A stretch of 64,000 nt of DNA from Oscillospiraceae bacterium. GTDB taxonomy: Bacteria; Bacillota; Clostridia; Oscillospirales; CAG-272. The notes beneath the pieces are model-generated. The model searched no databases and was not told the DNA's origin. It saw nothing but the letters and a program-made list of their open reading frames with translations. The stretch spans positions 1 through 64,000 of the forward strand of contig SVUA01000007.1 in the NCBI GenBank assembly GCA_015063485.1, in the 5' to 3' direction. Both the position numbers and the translations under genes were made by a program. This document shows, in pieces, positions 35,699 through 45,154 of this stretch (the first letter of the stretch is position 1; each line of letters begins with the position of its first letter).

Positions 35699-36462
35699 TA
35701 TTTACGTCCTCCTTCTCTGGGAGCTCTCTCGCCTCTTGCGCCCTCAGGACGTCTTCCGCGTCTCTCGCCGCCTCTGTTGTCTCTACGGTCGCCACGGCGC
35801 TCTCTGCGGTCGTTGTTTGCGGGTCTGTTGACCTCGTTCAAAACCTCGCCCTTGTAGATCCAAACCTTGATACCGATCTTACCGTAGGTCGTGTTAGCTT
35901 CCCAGAAGCCGTAGTCAATATCAGCTCTGAGAGTCTGAAGCGGGATAGTTCCCTCATGATAGTGCTCACTTCTTGCGATCTCCGCGCCACCGAGACGACC
36001 GCTGCAAGAGATCTTGATTCCCTTTGCGCCGAGTCTCATAGTATTACGGATAGCCATCTTCATAGCACGGCGGAACGCAACACGGCGCTCGAGCTGGCCT
36101 GCGATGTTCTCTGCAACAAGCTGCGCATCAAGGTCGGGCTGTCTTACCTCAACAACGTTGAGAGCAACAGGCATACCAACCATCTTCTGAAGCTCGTTCT
36201 TGTACTTCTCGATCTCTACGCCGCCGCGGCCGATTACCATACCGGGCTTTGCGCAGTGAATGAATACGCGAACTCTCTGGCTGTCACGCTCGATCTCTAT
36301 CTTCGGAACGCCTGCAGCCTGAAGTTCCTTCTTCAGATACTTTCTGATGTTGTAGTCGGAAACAAGGGTATCACCGAATTTTTCATCGGACGTGAACCAT
36401 CTTGAATCCCAGTTCTTGATCACACCCACACGAAGACCGTGGGGATTTACTTTCTGTCCCAT
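35698..36462 (-). CDS. rpsC: Ribosomal protein S3 with long charged tail
   Basis: A 254-residue S3 with KH domain ([22 protein letters not shown]) and the C-terminal domain ([23 protein letters not shown]). Residues ~212-254 are an Arg/Gly/Glu-rich tail not found in ordinary S3, likely disordered and RNA-binding. It overlaps rplP by one base. Confidence 0.96.
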   Translation of the reverse strand: MGQKVNPHGLRVGVIKNWDSRWFTSDEKFGDTLVSDYNIRKYLKKELQAAGVPKIEIERDSQRVRVFIHCAKPGMVIGRGGVEIEKYKNELQKMVGMPVALNVVEVRQPDLDAQLVAENIAGQLERRVAFRRAMKMAIRNTMRLGAKGIKISCSGRLGGAEIARSEHYHEGTIPLQTLRADIDYGFWEANTTYGKIGIKVWIYKGEVLNEVNRPANNDRRERRGDRRDNRGGERRGRRPEGARGERAPREGGRK

Positions 36463-36478
36463 TCGTCAATACCTCCTT

Positions 36479-36814
36479 TTAGTCTCTTTCCTTAACTACG
36501 ATAGTTACATGAGATGTTCTCTTCAAGATTCTGTCTGCGCTTCCCTTTGCTCTGGGCATGATCCTCTTAAGAGTCGGTCCGGGGCATACGAAGCACTCAG
36601 AAACGTAAAGTTTAGAGTCATCCATTTCAAAATTGTTAACTGCGTTTGCAATTGCACTTCCCAAAAGCTTCACAAGGTATTCTGAAGCACTCTTGTTGGT
36701 GTTCTTCAGAATTGCCATTGCTGTTCCTGCGTCCTTTCCTCTGATGAGGTCGAGAACGATCTTAACCTTGCGAGGGGAAATTCTTGCATATTTAAGCGTT
36801 GCTTTTGCTTCCAT
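36479..36814 (-). CDS. rplV: Ribosomal protein L22
   Basis: A 111-residue L22 lining the exit tunnel (KATLKYARISPRKVKIVLDLIRG; the beta-hairpin loop GPTLKRIMPRAKGSADRI). Complete. Confidence 0.96.
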   Translation of the reverse strand: MEAKATLKYARISPRKVKIVLDLIRGKDAGTAMAILKNTNKSASEYLVKLLGSAIANAVNNFEMDDSKLYVSECFVCPGPTLKRIMPRAKGSADRILKRTSHVTIVVKERD

Positions 36815-36837
36815 TGTAAAATTTTCCTCCCTTTAGA

Positions 36838-37119
36838 TTATTTACCGTTGTTGGACGTCTTAGAGCCGGCATGGCCCTTGAATGTTCTTGTCAGCGCGAA
36901 CTCGCCGAGCTTGTGTCCTACCATATCCTCAGTCACATATACCGGAACGTGCTTTCTTCCGTCATGGACCGCGATGGTATGACCAACGAACTCCGGGAAT
37001 ATGGTAGATGCACGAGACCATGTCTTAAGAACTTTTTTCTCGTTCTTTTCGTTCATGGCACAGATGCGTGCATAAAGCTTTTCTTCTACATATGGTGCTT
37101 TTTTCAGGCTTCTGCTCAT
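36838..37119 (-). CDS. rpsS: Ribosomal protein S19
   Basis: A 93-residue S19 ([45 protein letters not shown] in parts; [18 protein letters not shown]). Complete. Confidence 0.97.
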   Translation of the reverse strand: MSRSLKKAPYVEEKLYARICAMNEKNEKKVLKTWSRASTIFPEFVGHTIAVHDGRKHVPVYVTEDMVGHKLGEFALTRTFKGHAGSKTSNNGK

Positions 37120-37133
37120 CTTATATTCCCTCC

Positions 37134-37964
37134 TTATTTAGCGTTTCTACGTCTTACGATGAACTTGTCTGTTCTTGCCTTCTTGTTTCTGGTCTTATAA
37201 CCCAGAGCAGGCTTACCCCAAGGAGTAACAGGAGAAGGTCTACCGATAGGAGACTTACCTTCACCACCACCGTGAGGGTGATCGCAGGGGTTCATTACAG
37301 AACCGCGGACAGTAGGACGAATACCCATATGTCTCTTTTTACCTGCCTTACCGAGCTTAACAGTGTCATGCTCGATGTTACCAACCTGTCCGATGGTTGC
37401 CTTGCAATCCAAACGAACGATTCTTACTTCACCCGAAGGAAGTCTGATCTGCGCGATGCCGTTCTCCTTAGAGATAAGCTGTGCAGCGACGCCTGCGGAA
37501 CGAACGAGCTGAGCGCCCTTGCCGGGGTAAAGCTCGATGTTGTGAATGAAAGTACCAACGGGGATATTCTCGATAGGAAGCGTGTTACCGGGTTTGATGT
37601 CCGCATCAGGACCGGTGTAAACAACGTCGCCGTCCTTAAGTCCTACAGGAGCGATGATGTAGCTCTTCTCTCCCGCCTCAGTCTGAAGGAGTGCAATGTA
37701 TGCGCTTCTGTTGGGGTCGTACTCGATACCGATTACAGTTGCAGGAGCAGTGCTCTGTCTCTTGAAATCGATAATTCTGTACTTCAACTTGTTTCCGCCG
37801 CCCTTATGACGAACGGTGATTCTGCCGTAGCTGTTACGTCCAGCAAATTTCTTCTTAATAACAACGAGGCTCTTTTCGGGAGTGAACTTGGTCAATTCCT
37901 CGAACGTGGGCACTGTCATCTGTCTTCTGGACGGTGTAGTAGGCTTAAACTTCTTCGTAGGCAT
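37134..37964 (-). CDS. rplB: Ribosomal protein L2
   Basis: A 276-residue L2 near the peptidyl-transferase centre. The conserved [15 protein letters not shown] loop and the His of [13 protein letters not shown] are present. Complete, in standard order. Confidence 0.97.
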   Translation of the reverse strand: MPTKKFKPTTPSRRQMTVPTFEELTKFTPEKSLVVIKKKFAGRNSYGRITVRHKGGGNKLKYRIIDFKRQSTAPATVIGIEYDPNRSAYIALLQTEAGEKSYIIAPVGLKDGDVVYTGPDADIKPGNTLPIENIPVGTFIHNIELYPGKGAQLVRSAGVAAQLISKENGIAQIRLPSGEVRIVRLDCKATIGQVGNIEHDTVKLGKAGKKRHMGIRPTVRGSVMNPCDHPHGGGEGKSPIGRPSPVTPWGKPALGYKTRNKKARTDKFIVRRRNAK

Positions 37965-37983
37965 TATTCCTTACCTCCTACCA

Positions 37984-38277
37984 TCAGTTAAGGCCGTCGA
38001 AGAACTCGATGGTCTTGGAATCAGCAGTCAAAGTAACGATTGCTTTCTTCCATTCGGAAGTGTATCCGAAGTGAACTCCGAGTCTCTTGGGCTTTTTCTT
38101 CATATTGATCGTGTTTACAACAGCGACCTTAACGCCAAACAATTCCTCAACCGCTTTAGCGATCTCGGGCTTTGTTGCGTCAGCTGCTACCTTGAAGGTG
38201 TATTTCTTCTCAGCGAGCTTATCCATGCTTGCCTCTGTGATGATAGGCTTAATGATGATATCCTGTACCATTTTCAT
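37984..38277 (-). CDS. rplW: Ribosomal protein L23
   Basis: A 97-residue L23 that docks SRP and trigger factor at the tunnel exit ([25 protein letters not shown] in parts; [16 protein letters not shown]). It overlaps the rplD stop by one base. Confidence 0.96.
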   Translation of the reverse strand: MKMVQDIIIKPIITEASMDKLAEKKYTFKVAADATKPEIAKAVEELFGVKVAVVNTINMKKKPKRLGVHFGYTSEWKKAIVTLTADSKTIEFFDGLN

Positions 38278-38996
38278 TATGCGTACACCTCCTCAAGCTT
38301 TTCGATAGCCGCGCGGGTCATGATGACCTTCTCAGCCTTAAGCACCTCGTAAACGTTGATGGTGCTTGCAAGAGTTGCGGTAACACCGGGGATGTTTGCG
38401 CAGCTCTTAACTACGAACTTGTCAACAGCGGGAAGAACAACAAGTGCGCTCTGAGCAACCTTTGCGGTTCTTTCCTTCCAAGTTCTTTCCTTAGTCTCAA
38501 GGAATACCTTCTTGGTCTCCTCGTCCTTGTAACGAACGACTACTTCCTTCTCGCATCCAAGAGCCTTGAGCATCTTAACGATCTCAGCGGTCTTGTAAGC
38601 TTCCATCTTGATCTCGTCAACAACAACGAGCTCACCGGCAGCAACCTTTGCGGAGAGTGCGCTGAAGAGTGCAACTCTCGAGGTCTTCTTGTTCATTTCA
38701 AGACGGTAATCTCTGGGCTTCGGGCCGAGAGCGATACCACCGTGTGTCCACTGAGGAGCGCGGGTCGAACCCTGACGAGCTCTACCTGTTCCTTTCTGTC
38801 TCCAGGGCTTCTTTCCGCCACCCGAAACTTCGGTGCGGGTAAGAGTGGACTGAGTACCCTGTCTCTGATTCATGAGATAAGTTCTAACTGCGGCATGGAG
38901 GACTGCAGTATTGATCTTAGCTCCGAATATTACGTCGGACAATACGATCTCACCGACTTCCTTGCCGGTCATGTCCATTACTTTCATATTAGGCAT
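38277..38996 (-). CDS. rplD: Ribosomal protein L4, longer than usual
   Basis: A 239-residue L4 (typical length about 207). The core motif [25 protein letters not shown] is present in the tunnel loop. The extra length comes from an inserted charged segment around residues ~150-185 ([20 protein letters not shown]). L4 is a known repressor of the S10 operon in E. coli. Confidence 0.95.
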   Translation of the reverse strand: MPNMKVMDMTGKEVGEIVLSDVIFGAKINTAVLHAAVRTYLMNQRQGTQSTLTRTEVSGGGKKPWRQKGTGRARQGSTRAPQWTHGGIALGPKPRDYRLEMNKKTSRVALFSALSAKVAAGELVVVDEIKMEAYKTAEIVKMLKALGCEKEVVVRYKDEETKKVFLETKERTWKERTAKVAQSALVVLPAVDKFVVKSCANIPGVTATLASTINVYEVLKAEKVIMTRAAIEKLEEVYA

Positions 38997-39016
38997 TGTG
39001 TGTTTCCTCCTTCCGC

Positions 39017-39646
39017 TTATGCTTTAACCGAATCGCGGATGAATACAATACCGTCCTTGGCGCCGGGAACAGCACCCTTGATGGCGATAAGATTCTTTTC
39101 GGAATCGATTTTAACAACTTTGAGATTGAGAACCGTTACCTGCTCGTTACCGTACTGACCTGCCATCTTCTTGTTCTTGAAGATTCTTGCGGGGTCAATA
39201 ACGCCCATAGAGCCGGGCTGACGGTGGATAGGACCTGTACCGTGAGTCATTCTGAGGTGGTGGTGATTCCATCTCTTGATTACACCCGTGTATCCACGAC
39301 CCTTCGTTATACCCGTAACGTCGACCTTGTCGCCTATGGCGAAGGTATCGACAGTAATAACGTCGCCTGCGTTGATAGCGGATACGTCATCAAGACGGAA
39401 CTCCTTGAGGTGCTTCTTGAAAGCAACTCCAGCCTTTTCGAAGTGACCCTTCTCAGGCTTGTTCAGGTGCTTCTCCTTAACGTCGTCGAAGCCAAGCTGA
39501 ACTGCATTGTAACCGTCGGTCTCAACGGTCTTCTTTTGTGCGACTACGCACGGACCTGCTTGGATTACCGTAACCGGAATAACGTTTCCGATCTCGTCGA
39601 AGATCTGAGTCATACCGATCTTCTTTCCGATAATGCCCTTGTTCAT
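39017..39646 (-). CDS. rplC: Ribosomal protein L3
   Basis: A 209-residue L3 ([41 protein letters not shown] in parts). Complete, second gene of the array, preceded by a 147-nt gap after rpsJ. Confidence 0.97.
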   Translation of the reverse strand: MNKGIIGKKIGMTQIFDEIGNVIPVTVIQAGPCVVAQKKTVETDGYNAVQLGFDDVKEKHLNKPEKGHFEKAGVAFKKHLKEFRLDDVSAINAGDVITVDTFAIGDKVDVTGITKGRGYTGVIKRWNHHHLRMTHGTGPIHRQPGSMGVIDPARIFKNKKMAGQYGNEQVTVLNLKVVKIDSEKNLIAIKGAVPGAKDGIVFIRDSVKA

Positions 39647-39793
39647 TTTGTTTTTCCTCCTGTAAATTATTGGTTGACTGACGTTTTACGCCGCCAACAT
39701 GACTTACAAAGTTGCCGAACTGTAGGTTAGTAACAGGTTAATAACTTGCATCGGCTGTTATCTTTGTTTTGGTGATATCTCGAAGTGCTTGAT
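39647..39793 (-). other. Structured 147-nt gap between rpsJ and rplC
   Basis: No gene. GCCGA/TCGGC (39714-39718/39751-39755) closes a large stem-loop that also has internal GTTA/TAAC pairing. It may be an L3- or L4-responsive mRNA element; no named family is recognised. Confidence 0.45.
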
Positions 39794-40105
39794 TTAGATT
39801 TTTACTTCGATCTCAACACCTGCGGGAAGCTCGACACTCATCAATGCGTCAACGACCTTCTGGGAAGGCTTTACGATATCGATAAGTCTCTTGTGCGTGC
39901 GCATTTCGAACTGCTCACGGCTATCCTTGTACTTGTGGACCGCGCGGAGTATCGTTACGATCTCTTTCTCGGTCGGGAGCGGAATAGGACCCGAAACGGT
40001 CGCGCCGTTTCTCTTTGCAACTTCCACGATCTTCTCTGCCGCAGCATCGATGAGGGTGTGGTCGTAGCTCTTGAGTCTTACTCTGATTTTTTCCTTGACT
40101 GCCAC
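39794..40105 (-). CDS. rpsJ: Ribosomal protein S10
   Basis: A 103-residue S10/NusE ([58 protein letters not shown] in parts). It starts with GTG (40105) after AAGGAGGTAAAAACAG. First gene of the array; no tuf gene stands upstream, so the operon has its own promoter and leader. Confidence 0.96.
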   Translation of the reverse strand: MAVKEKIRVRLKSYDHTLIDAAAEKIVEVAKRNGATVSGPIPLPTEKEIVTILRAVHKYKDSREQFEMRTHKRLIDIVKPSQKVVDALMSVELPAGVEIEVKI

Positions 40106-40430
40106 CTGTTTTTACCTCCTTATAAAATTTGCCTGTCTGCATGCGTTTCTTTTTCCCGTCATGCAAACCGCACTTCAGGGGCGTGATCTTCTCAACACCG
40201 TGCCGCGCGTTTCTTTTGCACCCATTTAAAAATCCGAAATTGCCTTCACATCAGCATCTGCGGGGCCACCTCGGCGGGAACATACGAATCGTGCGCAGCC
40301 AACCCAAGAAGGATCGGCAACACGGTTGATAAACGAATCACTTTCGCCCGATTAAACGGACATACTCGGCGAAAATTACCCGCAAATTAGTCGGATCTGC
40401 GGCAACCTCTCGCTTCATCGCATATCAAGC
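40106..40430 (-). promoter_or_regulatory. Long structured 5' leader of the S10 operon
   Basis: About 325 nt between the predicted transcription start and rpsJ with no convincing gene. Two consecutive hairpins open it: CCGCA/TGCGG (40380-40402) and TTTCGCC/GGCGAAA (40342-40374). A GC-rich domain follows, with CTGCG/CGCAG arms around 40250-40300. An internal 16-codon frame starting MGAKETRG lacks a good ribosome site. Likely an autoregulatory ribosomal-protein leader; the family is not identified. Confidence 0.6.
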
Positions 40431-40436
40431 CTTATA

Positions 40437-40465
40437 ATTATACCATAACTTTTTTCATTTTGCAA
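40437..40465 (-). promoter_or_regulatory. Promoter of the S10-spc-alpha array
   Basis: TTGCAA (40460-40465), 17-bp spacer, TATAAT (40437-40442) on the minus strand, with TGG before the -10 box. Confidence 0.8.
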
Positions 40466-40739
40466 TATTTTTTGATCTTATGTGTGTAGAAATTTTGAGC
40501 ATTTTAAGTCTTTGAATTGGTAATATTGCACAAATTTCTCGCTTTTTGATCGATTTATTCGATTTTTGATTTTGTTTCTCTGACACTCCAACTAAAAAAC
40601 CAAAAATTTGAGCCAACGATTTTTTGGCTCTCTCTCCAAAAAGCAAATCGTCGACTCAATTTTTCCTTCATTTTATTATATATAATATATTACACATCGC
40701 TTTTGCTCACCTCAAAGCTATCAAAAGCCGTTCTTTACC
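40466..40739. other. AT-rich intergenic stretch downstream of ibrB
   Basis: No gene seen. It holds the ibrAB terminator near 40610-40630 and otherwise T-rich sequence. Confidence 0.6.
40595..40630 (-). terminator. Terminator of the ibrAB operon
   Basis: GAGCCAA (40610-40616) pairs with TTGGCTC (40624-40630), and the minus strand continues into T-rich sequence. It lies about 110 nt after the ibrB stop. Confidence 0.7.
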
Positions 40740-41315
40740 TCAAAACTCAAGTTCTGCTTCCTCAAGCGATACGATATCGGAATCGTCTTCCATCGGTATC
40801 CACGACTGCCCGAACGGATAATTCTGAAAAAGCGAAGCAAGTCCCGTTATCTGTTTCAGACGCAAGATCTCGTCAAGCTCCATGCCCAGATGCTTTGATA
40901 TCCATTCATCCGAGCGTCCAAGCTCGTGAAGCTCTCTCACGATATTACTCATAAGGTCAACGTCGTGATTTCCTCTCGCTCTATTATGACGAATAGTACT
41001 TGCCATTCGTTGATCAAGCGTCTTATCAATGACAGCCACAGGCAAAAAACCCTTTTCGCGCTCATAAATATCGGAATGTTCCTTCATTATACGATAACGA
41101 TGAAAGCCGTCCACGATAATGTATTTATCTCTTTCCTTATCATAATAGCAAACAACAGGCATAGTGTATCCATCCTCACGGATACTGTCGTAAAGCAGCT
41201 CCATTTCGGGCGGAGCTACACTATTGGGATTGTATGTATTAGCCTCCACCTTATCAAGTGGAACTCTTATAACCTTATAAACAGGGCTTTCAAAGCTCAT
41301 TTTAATTATCCTCAT
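40740..41315 (-). CDS. ibrB: IbrB-like ParB-domain protein
   Basis: A 191-residue protein with an N-terminal ParB/Srx-like domain (VPLDKVEANTYNPN; the box DGFHRYR at 69-75) and a helical second half (MSNIVRELHELGRSDEWISKHLGM resembles a DNA-binding HTH). It matches IbrB, which in E. coli acts with IbrA to activate prophage-type genes; many ParB-box proteins of this class bind nucleotides. The start at 41315 overlaps the ibrA stop as ATGA, so the pair is coupled; the ATG at 41300 is an alternative. No plasmid or phage genes surround it. Confidence 0.8.
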   Translation of the reverse strand: MRIIKMSFESPVYKVIRVPLDKVEANTYNPNSVAPPEMELLYDSIREDGYTMPVVCYYDKERDKYIIVDGFHRYRIMKEHSDIYEREKGFLPVAVIDKTLDQRMASTIRHNRARGNHDVDLMSNIVRELHELGRSDEWISKHLGMELDEILRLKQITGLASLFQNYPFGQSWIPMEDDSDIVSLEEAELEF

Positions 41316-42649
41316 TTCTCCTTACAACCAGCTGACACGGTCTCAAAAAATTTATACTTATCCTTTATCTCATCAACGAGCAATCTCTGCTCACGCGACA
41401 GACCAAATCCCATAGACCTGCAAAGGTGATCATTTTTCAATATACAAAGACACATTCTCTTCCAGCTCGGGATATCCCTTGTCGATTTGACATCATCGGT
41501 ATTATCGGGTATCTTATCTACAAATACGACCTTTTGGAACTTTTTGATGGTATAATTGGAAACACCGTTAAGCTCTATACGATATCCCTTTTGGCGAAGC
41601 TCGGCTATCACCTCATCGGGAAGTCCTCCGCCAGTTTTGTGCCAAAACTCTATCGACGTCACAAATTTACGAACGTATGCGTTGCGTATCTCCGCCGGCA
41701 GAGTAGCCAACAAAAATTTCGTATATTCCTCCCACGTATATCCATCGGGCAAAGAAACGTTACGCGTTCCCAACGCCTTGCTCTTTCCATATATCGCGCC
41801 AAAATTCACCCCGCGCACACGTCCGACAAGGCGTGTCCAAGTTTTCGGCTCTATAACTCTGTAAAGATTAAGAGATTCGACCGCGTATTCATTAAAAGGA
41901 GATGCCACGCGCATTTTGTCTATACCAAGTCCCGCCTTGAAATATAAGTCATATATCTTGTTATACGGATATCCGAATTTAGCGTTTGCCGCCCATACAT
42001 CCCTCGAGCTCCAATCGTATATAGGAGATGCCGTCCAACAATTTTTATACTGCTCGGTTATATAACACTCTCCTTTATATCCGTTTTGCTTATTGAGTAT
42101 AGCGTTATAACGATTCAAAGACTCGTCGGTACGCATACCAAGCAAGCATACGGTCTTCCCCTCACGATTTGATGCATACCAACGTGAAAATTGCTTCGCA
42201 AGGTCCTCCTGATGCATCTTGTAGCGATACGTTGATATCGGATTATTTTCTATATTTATAACATAATCGCCCTCCGGCATAGGCCGCACCCAAATATCTT
42301 TCTTTTCGTCATCCCAAGGATACCAGAACATCTCGTAATTACTAAGAGCCGTTCTCGTAGCCGTGGGCAGACAGACCCAATAAGCCTCCACCTCATCTTT
42401 AAGACTTTCAAAGGTTTCTTTGACATATTCTGTTGTATATGAATATTGAGCTTCAAAATCCTGATGATAAAGTCCTATTCGCTTTTCGGGGTAGTATTTG
42501 CGCTTGAAATCAAGCGTCATATTTAGCAAAAGACCGCTATCCTTACCGCCGCTGAACGAAACGAGTATATTATCAAATTCACGAAATATGAAGTCCATTC
42601 GCTCCAAGTACGCTTCGTAAACGTTTTTATCGGTATATAGACGACGCAC
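41312..42649 (-). CDS. ibrA: IbrA-like PP-loop (PAPS reductase family, DUF3440) protein
   Basis: A 445-residue protein with an ATP pyrophosphatase PP-loop (SFSGGKDSG, 31-39), like PAPS reductases and DndC. YDWSSRDVWAANAKFGYPYNKIYDLYFKAG (in parts) and the C-terminal DUF3440 region (CLCILKNDHLCRSMGFG) fit IbrA. Known partners activate gene expression in E. coli, but the chemistry is unproven. The start is the GTG at 42649, with AAGGGGGATACC in front; the longer frame would begin inside the promoter. Together with ibrB it forms a two-gene operon. Confidence 0.82.
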   Translation of the reverse strand: MRRLYTDKNVYEAYLERMDFIFREFDNILVSFSGGKDSGLLLNMTLDFKRKYYPEKRIGLYHQDFEAQYSYTTEYVKETFESLKDEVEAYWVCLPTATRTALSNYEMFWYPWDDEKKDIWVRPMPEGDYVINIENNPISTYRYKMHQEDLAKQFSRWYASNREGKTVCLLGMRTDESLNRYNAILNKQNGYKGECYITEQYKNCWTASPIYDWSSRDVWAANAKFGYPYNKIYDLYFKAGLGIDKMRVASPFNEYAVESLNLYRVIEPKTWTRLVGRVRGVNFGAIYGKSKALGTRNVSLPDGYTWEEYTKFLLATLPAEIRNAYVRKFVTSIEFWHKTGGGLPDEVIAELRQKGYRIELNGVSNYTIKKFQKVVFVDKIPDNTDDVKSTRDIPSWKRMCLCILKNDHLCRSMGFGLSREQRLLVDEIKDKYKFFETVSAGCKEK

Positions 42650-42697
42650 GGTATCCCCCTTAATGCTAAAATTGGATAATTTTTCTTTAATAAGAAT

Positions 42698-42726
42698 ATT
42701 ATACCATATTTTTTTCAAAAATTCAA
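42698..42726 (-). promoter_or_regulatory. Promoter of ibrAB
   Basis: TTGAAT (42721-42726), 17-bp spacer, TATAAT (42698-42703) on the minus strand, with TGG before the -10 box. Confidence 0.75.
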
Positions 42727-42735
42727 CAAAAAGGA

Positions 42736-42764
42736 CTAAAAAATCCGAAGCATATGCTTCGGAT
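42736..42764 (-). terminator. Terminator of the germination gene
   Basis: A perfect 22-nt palindrome at 42743-42764 followed by TTTTTT on the minus strand, just before the ibrAB promoter. Confidence 0.88.
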
Positions 42765-42768
42765 ATAT

Positions 42769-44184
42769 CTATTGATTTTTAGGCTCTTTTTTACGCACAC
42801 GGAAGAAAAGTGACTTCAACGCCTTGGCATCAAAAGGAACGAGCGGATAAAGATAACGTCTCTTACCGTTGACAGTGCTGTTCGTCGCTACCAAGACGCC
42901 AATAAGAACAAGCCCTGCCGCAAATCCCCATATTCCAAATATCGCAGTAACGATAAGCAAAAGTATCCTCATAAACTTTATGGCGTATCCGAGCTCATAG
43001 CTTCTTTGAGTAAAGTTTGCAATAGCAACGAAAGCCATGTAGAGAATCACCTCAGGAATGAGCCAGCCTATCTCGACGGCAAAATCTCCGAGAATAAGTC
43101 CTCCAACCACCGAAAGCGAATTATTCAACATATCCGGAGTATTCAGCGAAGCAAGTCGTAAAGCGTCTATTAAAAATTCCGCCAATAACAGTTGAGCTAT
43201 TATAGGCAACTGACCCGTATCCGTCGGCAACGCAAAATGAAGCCATTCGGGTAAAATAGTCGGATAAAGCAAGCAGAGATACCAAAGCGGCGTTATTATA
43301 AGCGTCAAAAGAAACACTATATGTCTCATCAAACGAATATACGTGCCCGTAAGAGGAGGAAAATAAAAATCGTTTGACTCCTGCATAAAGTCAAATATCG
43401 ACGATGGAAGAACCATGACCTGCGGACTGTTATCTATAAAAATCAACACACTTCCCTCTAATAGCTGTGCAGCAGCTGAATCAGGTCTTTCTGTTGTTCG
43501 TATTTTGGGGAAAGGGTTGTACCACTTGGTTCTGATAAGACATTCCGCAAGAGATTGATGCCCCACTGTAAGTGAATCTGTATCTACCTTTTTAAGCTTT
43601 TTATTTAATTTTTCAACATAATCAAGATCGGCTCTATCCGCCATATAGCAAATCACCACGTCGGTCTGCGAATCCCGTCCTATCGTAATATAATGCATTG
43701 TCAACGAAGGATTTCTGATGCGGCGGCGAACAAGTGCGGTATTAAAGATCAAAGTTTCCACAAAACCGTCGCGAGGTCCTCTCATAACTCTGTCACCCTC
43801 AGGCTCTTGAGTTTCTCTGGCGGGATACGTCCGAGTATCTATAATTATAGCCCGTTTGCCAAACTTACTTCCAAGAAGAAGTGTCGCGCCCGACATGACC
43901 ATCTGTATCATTAGATCAACATCCTCTGTGATGTCGGTCTCAACGTAAGTCACGTGAGAAAGAACGAAATCGTCCGCGGTATTCGGGATCCCCTTCAGAG
44001 AAACAAAATAAAGCATGAGCTTTTGCATAACGGCATCCTTAACAAAGCCGTCGATATAATAAAGAGTTAATTCGTCTTTGCCTATTTTTAGTTTTTTCTT
44101 AAGAACGTCAAAGCTTTTATCTACCCGCAAAGTTTCGTCGATAAATCGCACGTTGTCGCTATAATCTTCACTTAAAATACGCAT
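42769..44184 (-). CDS. spoVAF: GerA/SpoVAF-family spore germination protein
   Basis: A 471-residue protein. The N-terminal ~280 residues form the soluble domain (IGKDELTLYYIDGFVKDAVMQKLM; VRRRIRNPSL). At least five TM helices follow (MRHIVFLLTLIITPLWYLCLLY and later), and the end reads RRYLYPLVPFDAKALKSLFFR, closer to SpoVAF than to GerAA. It acts in the inner spore membrane during germination. It stands alone, without gerB/gerC or other spoVA genes. The ATG at 44184 follows GAAAGGAGATAATT, and a sigma-G-like promoter lies just upstream. Confidence 0.85.
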   Translation of the reverse strand: MRILSEDYSDNVRFIDETLRVDKSFDVLKKKLKIGKDELTLYYIDGFVKDAVMQKLMLYFVSLKGIPNTADDFVLSHVTYVETDITEDVDLMIQMVMSGATLLLGSKFGKRAIIIDTRTYPARETQEPEGDRVMRGPRDGFVETLIFNTALVRRRIRNPSLTMHYITIGRDSQTDVVICYMADRADLDYVEKLNKKLKKVDTDSLTVGHQSLAECLIRTKWYNPFPKIRTTERPDSAAAQLLEGSVLIFIDNSPQVMVLPSSIFDFMQESNDFYFPPLTGTYIRLMRHIVFLLTLIITPLWYLCLLYPTILPEWLHFALPTDTGQLPIIAQLLLAEFLIDALRLASLNTPDMLNNSLSVVGGLILGDFAVEIGWLIPEVILYMAFVAIANFTQRSYELGYAIKFMRILLLIVTAIFGIWGFAAGLVLIGVLVATNSTVNGKRRYLYPLVPFDAKALKSLFFRVRKKEPKNQ

Positions 44185-44217
44185 AATTATCTCCTTTCGA
44201 AAGGATAATTCAAAATG

Positions 44218-44247
44218 TATTATGCACACAAAAGCTCAAAGATATAC
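44218..44247 (-). promoter_or_regulatory. Sigma-G/F-like promoter of the germination gene
   Basis: On the minus strand GTATA (44243-44247), 18-bp spacer, CATAATA (44218-44224). Both match the B. subtilis sigma-G consensus (GHATR, 18, CATHHTA), and the gene starts about 35 bp downstream. Confidence 0.7.
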
Positions 44248-44293
44248 CTCAAAATCCCAAAAGAAACAGAATTTTATATATAATTATACAACA

Positions 44294-44334
44294 CGATACC
44301 CTCGGAATATATTCGATATATTCCGAGGGTATCG
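44294..44334. terminator. Long hairpin after the SDR gene
   Basis: Perfect 19-bp stem 44294-44312/44316-44334 with a 3-nt loop. The T tract on the minus side is weak, but the stem is strong enough to end the PFK-SDR transcript. Confidence 0.7.
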
Positions 44335-44357
44335 CGCAATCGTTTTTGTATTTTTCG

Positions 44358-45149
44358 TCAGTTTCTGTTTTTCTTTTGTTTTCTCTTTTTTCGTTGTTGA
44401 TCACACCATATGCTCATAGTAACGCTGTGCGGCATACACTTCATTCCGAATATCTTCATCCTCGTGGCAAACCCGCATATTGAAACATCTTTTCCTTTTT
44501 TCATATCGCGCAGCGCTCTGTCAACGACCTGAGAGCTATTGTAAAAACGATCGTAATAAACGACCATCCCGTTCTCATCTTCAGCGCGGTTAATAAACTC
44601 AGTTCTCACCCAACCGGGAGCTACCGCCATAACTCGAATACCGCGGCTCTTGAGCTCAACGTTCAAAGAACGCGAAAAGCTCAAAACGTAAGCCTTGGTA
44701 GCCGCATACACGCTAAGATACGGAACGGGCATAAAGGACGACATTGACGCAAGCTGATATATCTTTGCTCCCTCACTCATGTAAAGCAAGGTTATAAGAG
44801 TAATTTCGGTAAGTGCCTTTGCGTTAAGGTCTATCATTCCGATCTGCTCGAAATTGGTTATCGTCTCGGCATGGCCTATCCTTCCGTATCCCGCAGCATT
44901 AACGAGGATACGCACGTCGGGATTCGTATCTATCAATCTTCGTTTATATTTTTCTATGTCTGCATCATCAGTAAGATCCAGCGATATCGGCACAACGGGG
45001 ATCCTTATCGTAGCTTTAAGTTCCTCAAGGCGCTCTGTTCTACGAGCTATTACCCATATCTCGTCAAGCTTTTCGCTATTCCCAACACGTTCTGCAAACT
45101 CTCGCCCCATTCCCGAGGAAGCACCCGTAACTATTGCAATTTTCATCAT
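44358..45149 (-). CDS. Short-chain dehydrogenase/reductase
   Basis: A 263-residue SDR with the NAD(P) motif TGASSGMG, the NAG-equivalent NAAGYG and the catalytic YAATK. Substrate unknown; the C-terminal third carries extra basic residues. It follows the phosphofructokinase, with its ribosome site inside the end of that gene. Two adjacent ATGs are possible (45149 or 45146); the second has the better spacing. Confidence 0.88.
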   Translation of the reverse strand: MMKIAIVTGASSGMGREFAERVGNSEKLDEIWVIARRTERLEELKATIRIPVVPISLDLTDDADIEKYKRRLIDTNPDVRILVNAAGYGRIGHAETITNFEQIGMIDLNAKALTEITLITLLYMSEGAKIYQLASMSSFMPVPYLSVYAATKAYVLSFSRSLNVELKSRGIRVMAVAPGWVRTEFINRAEDENGMVVYYDRFYNSSQVVDRALRDMKKGKDVSICGFATRMKIFGMKCMPHSVTMSIWCDQQRKKRKQKKNRN

Positions 45150-45154
45150 TCACC

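Noticed and set aside
37068..37991. 307-codon plus-strand frame opposite rplB
   Set aside because: It is antisense to a complete L2 gene, has no ribosome site or protein-like composition; a shadow of the GC-biased real gene.
40106..40430. Small peptide genes in the S10 leader
   Set aside because: Short frames such as MGAKETRG... lack ribosome sites and overlap strong secondary structure.
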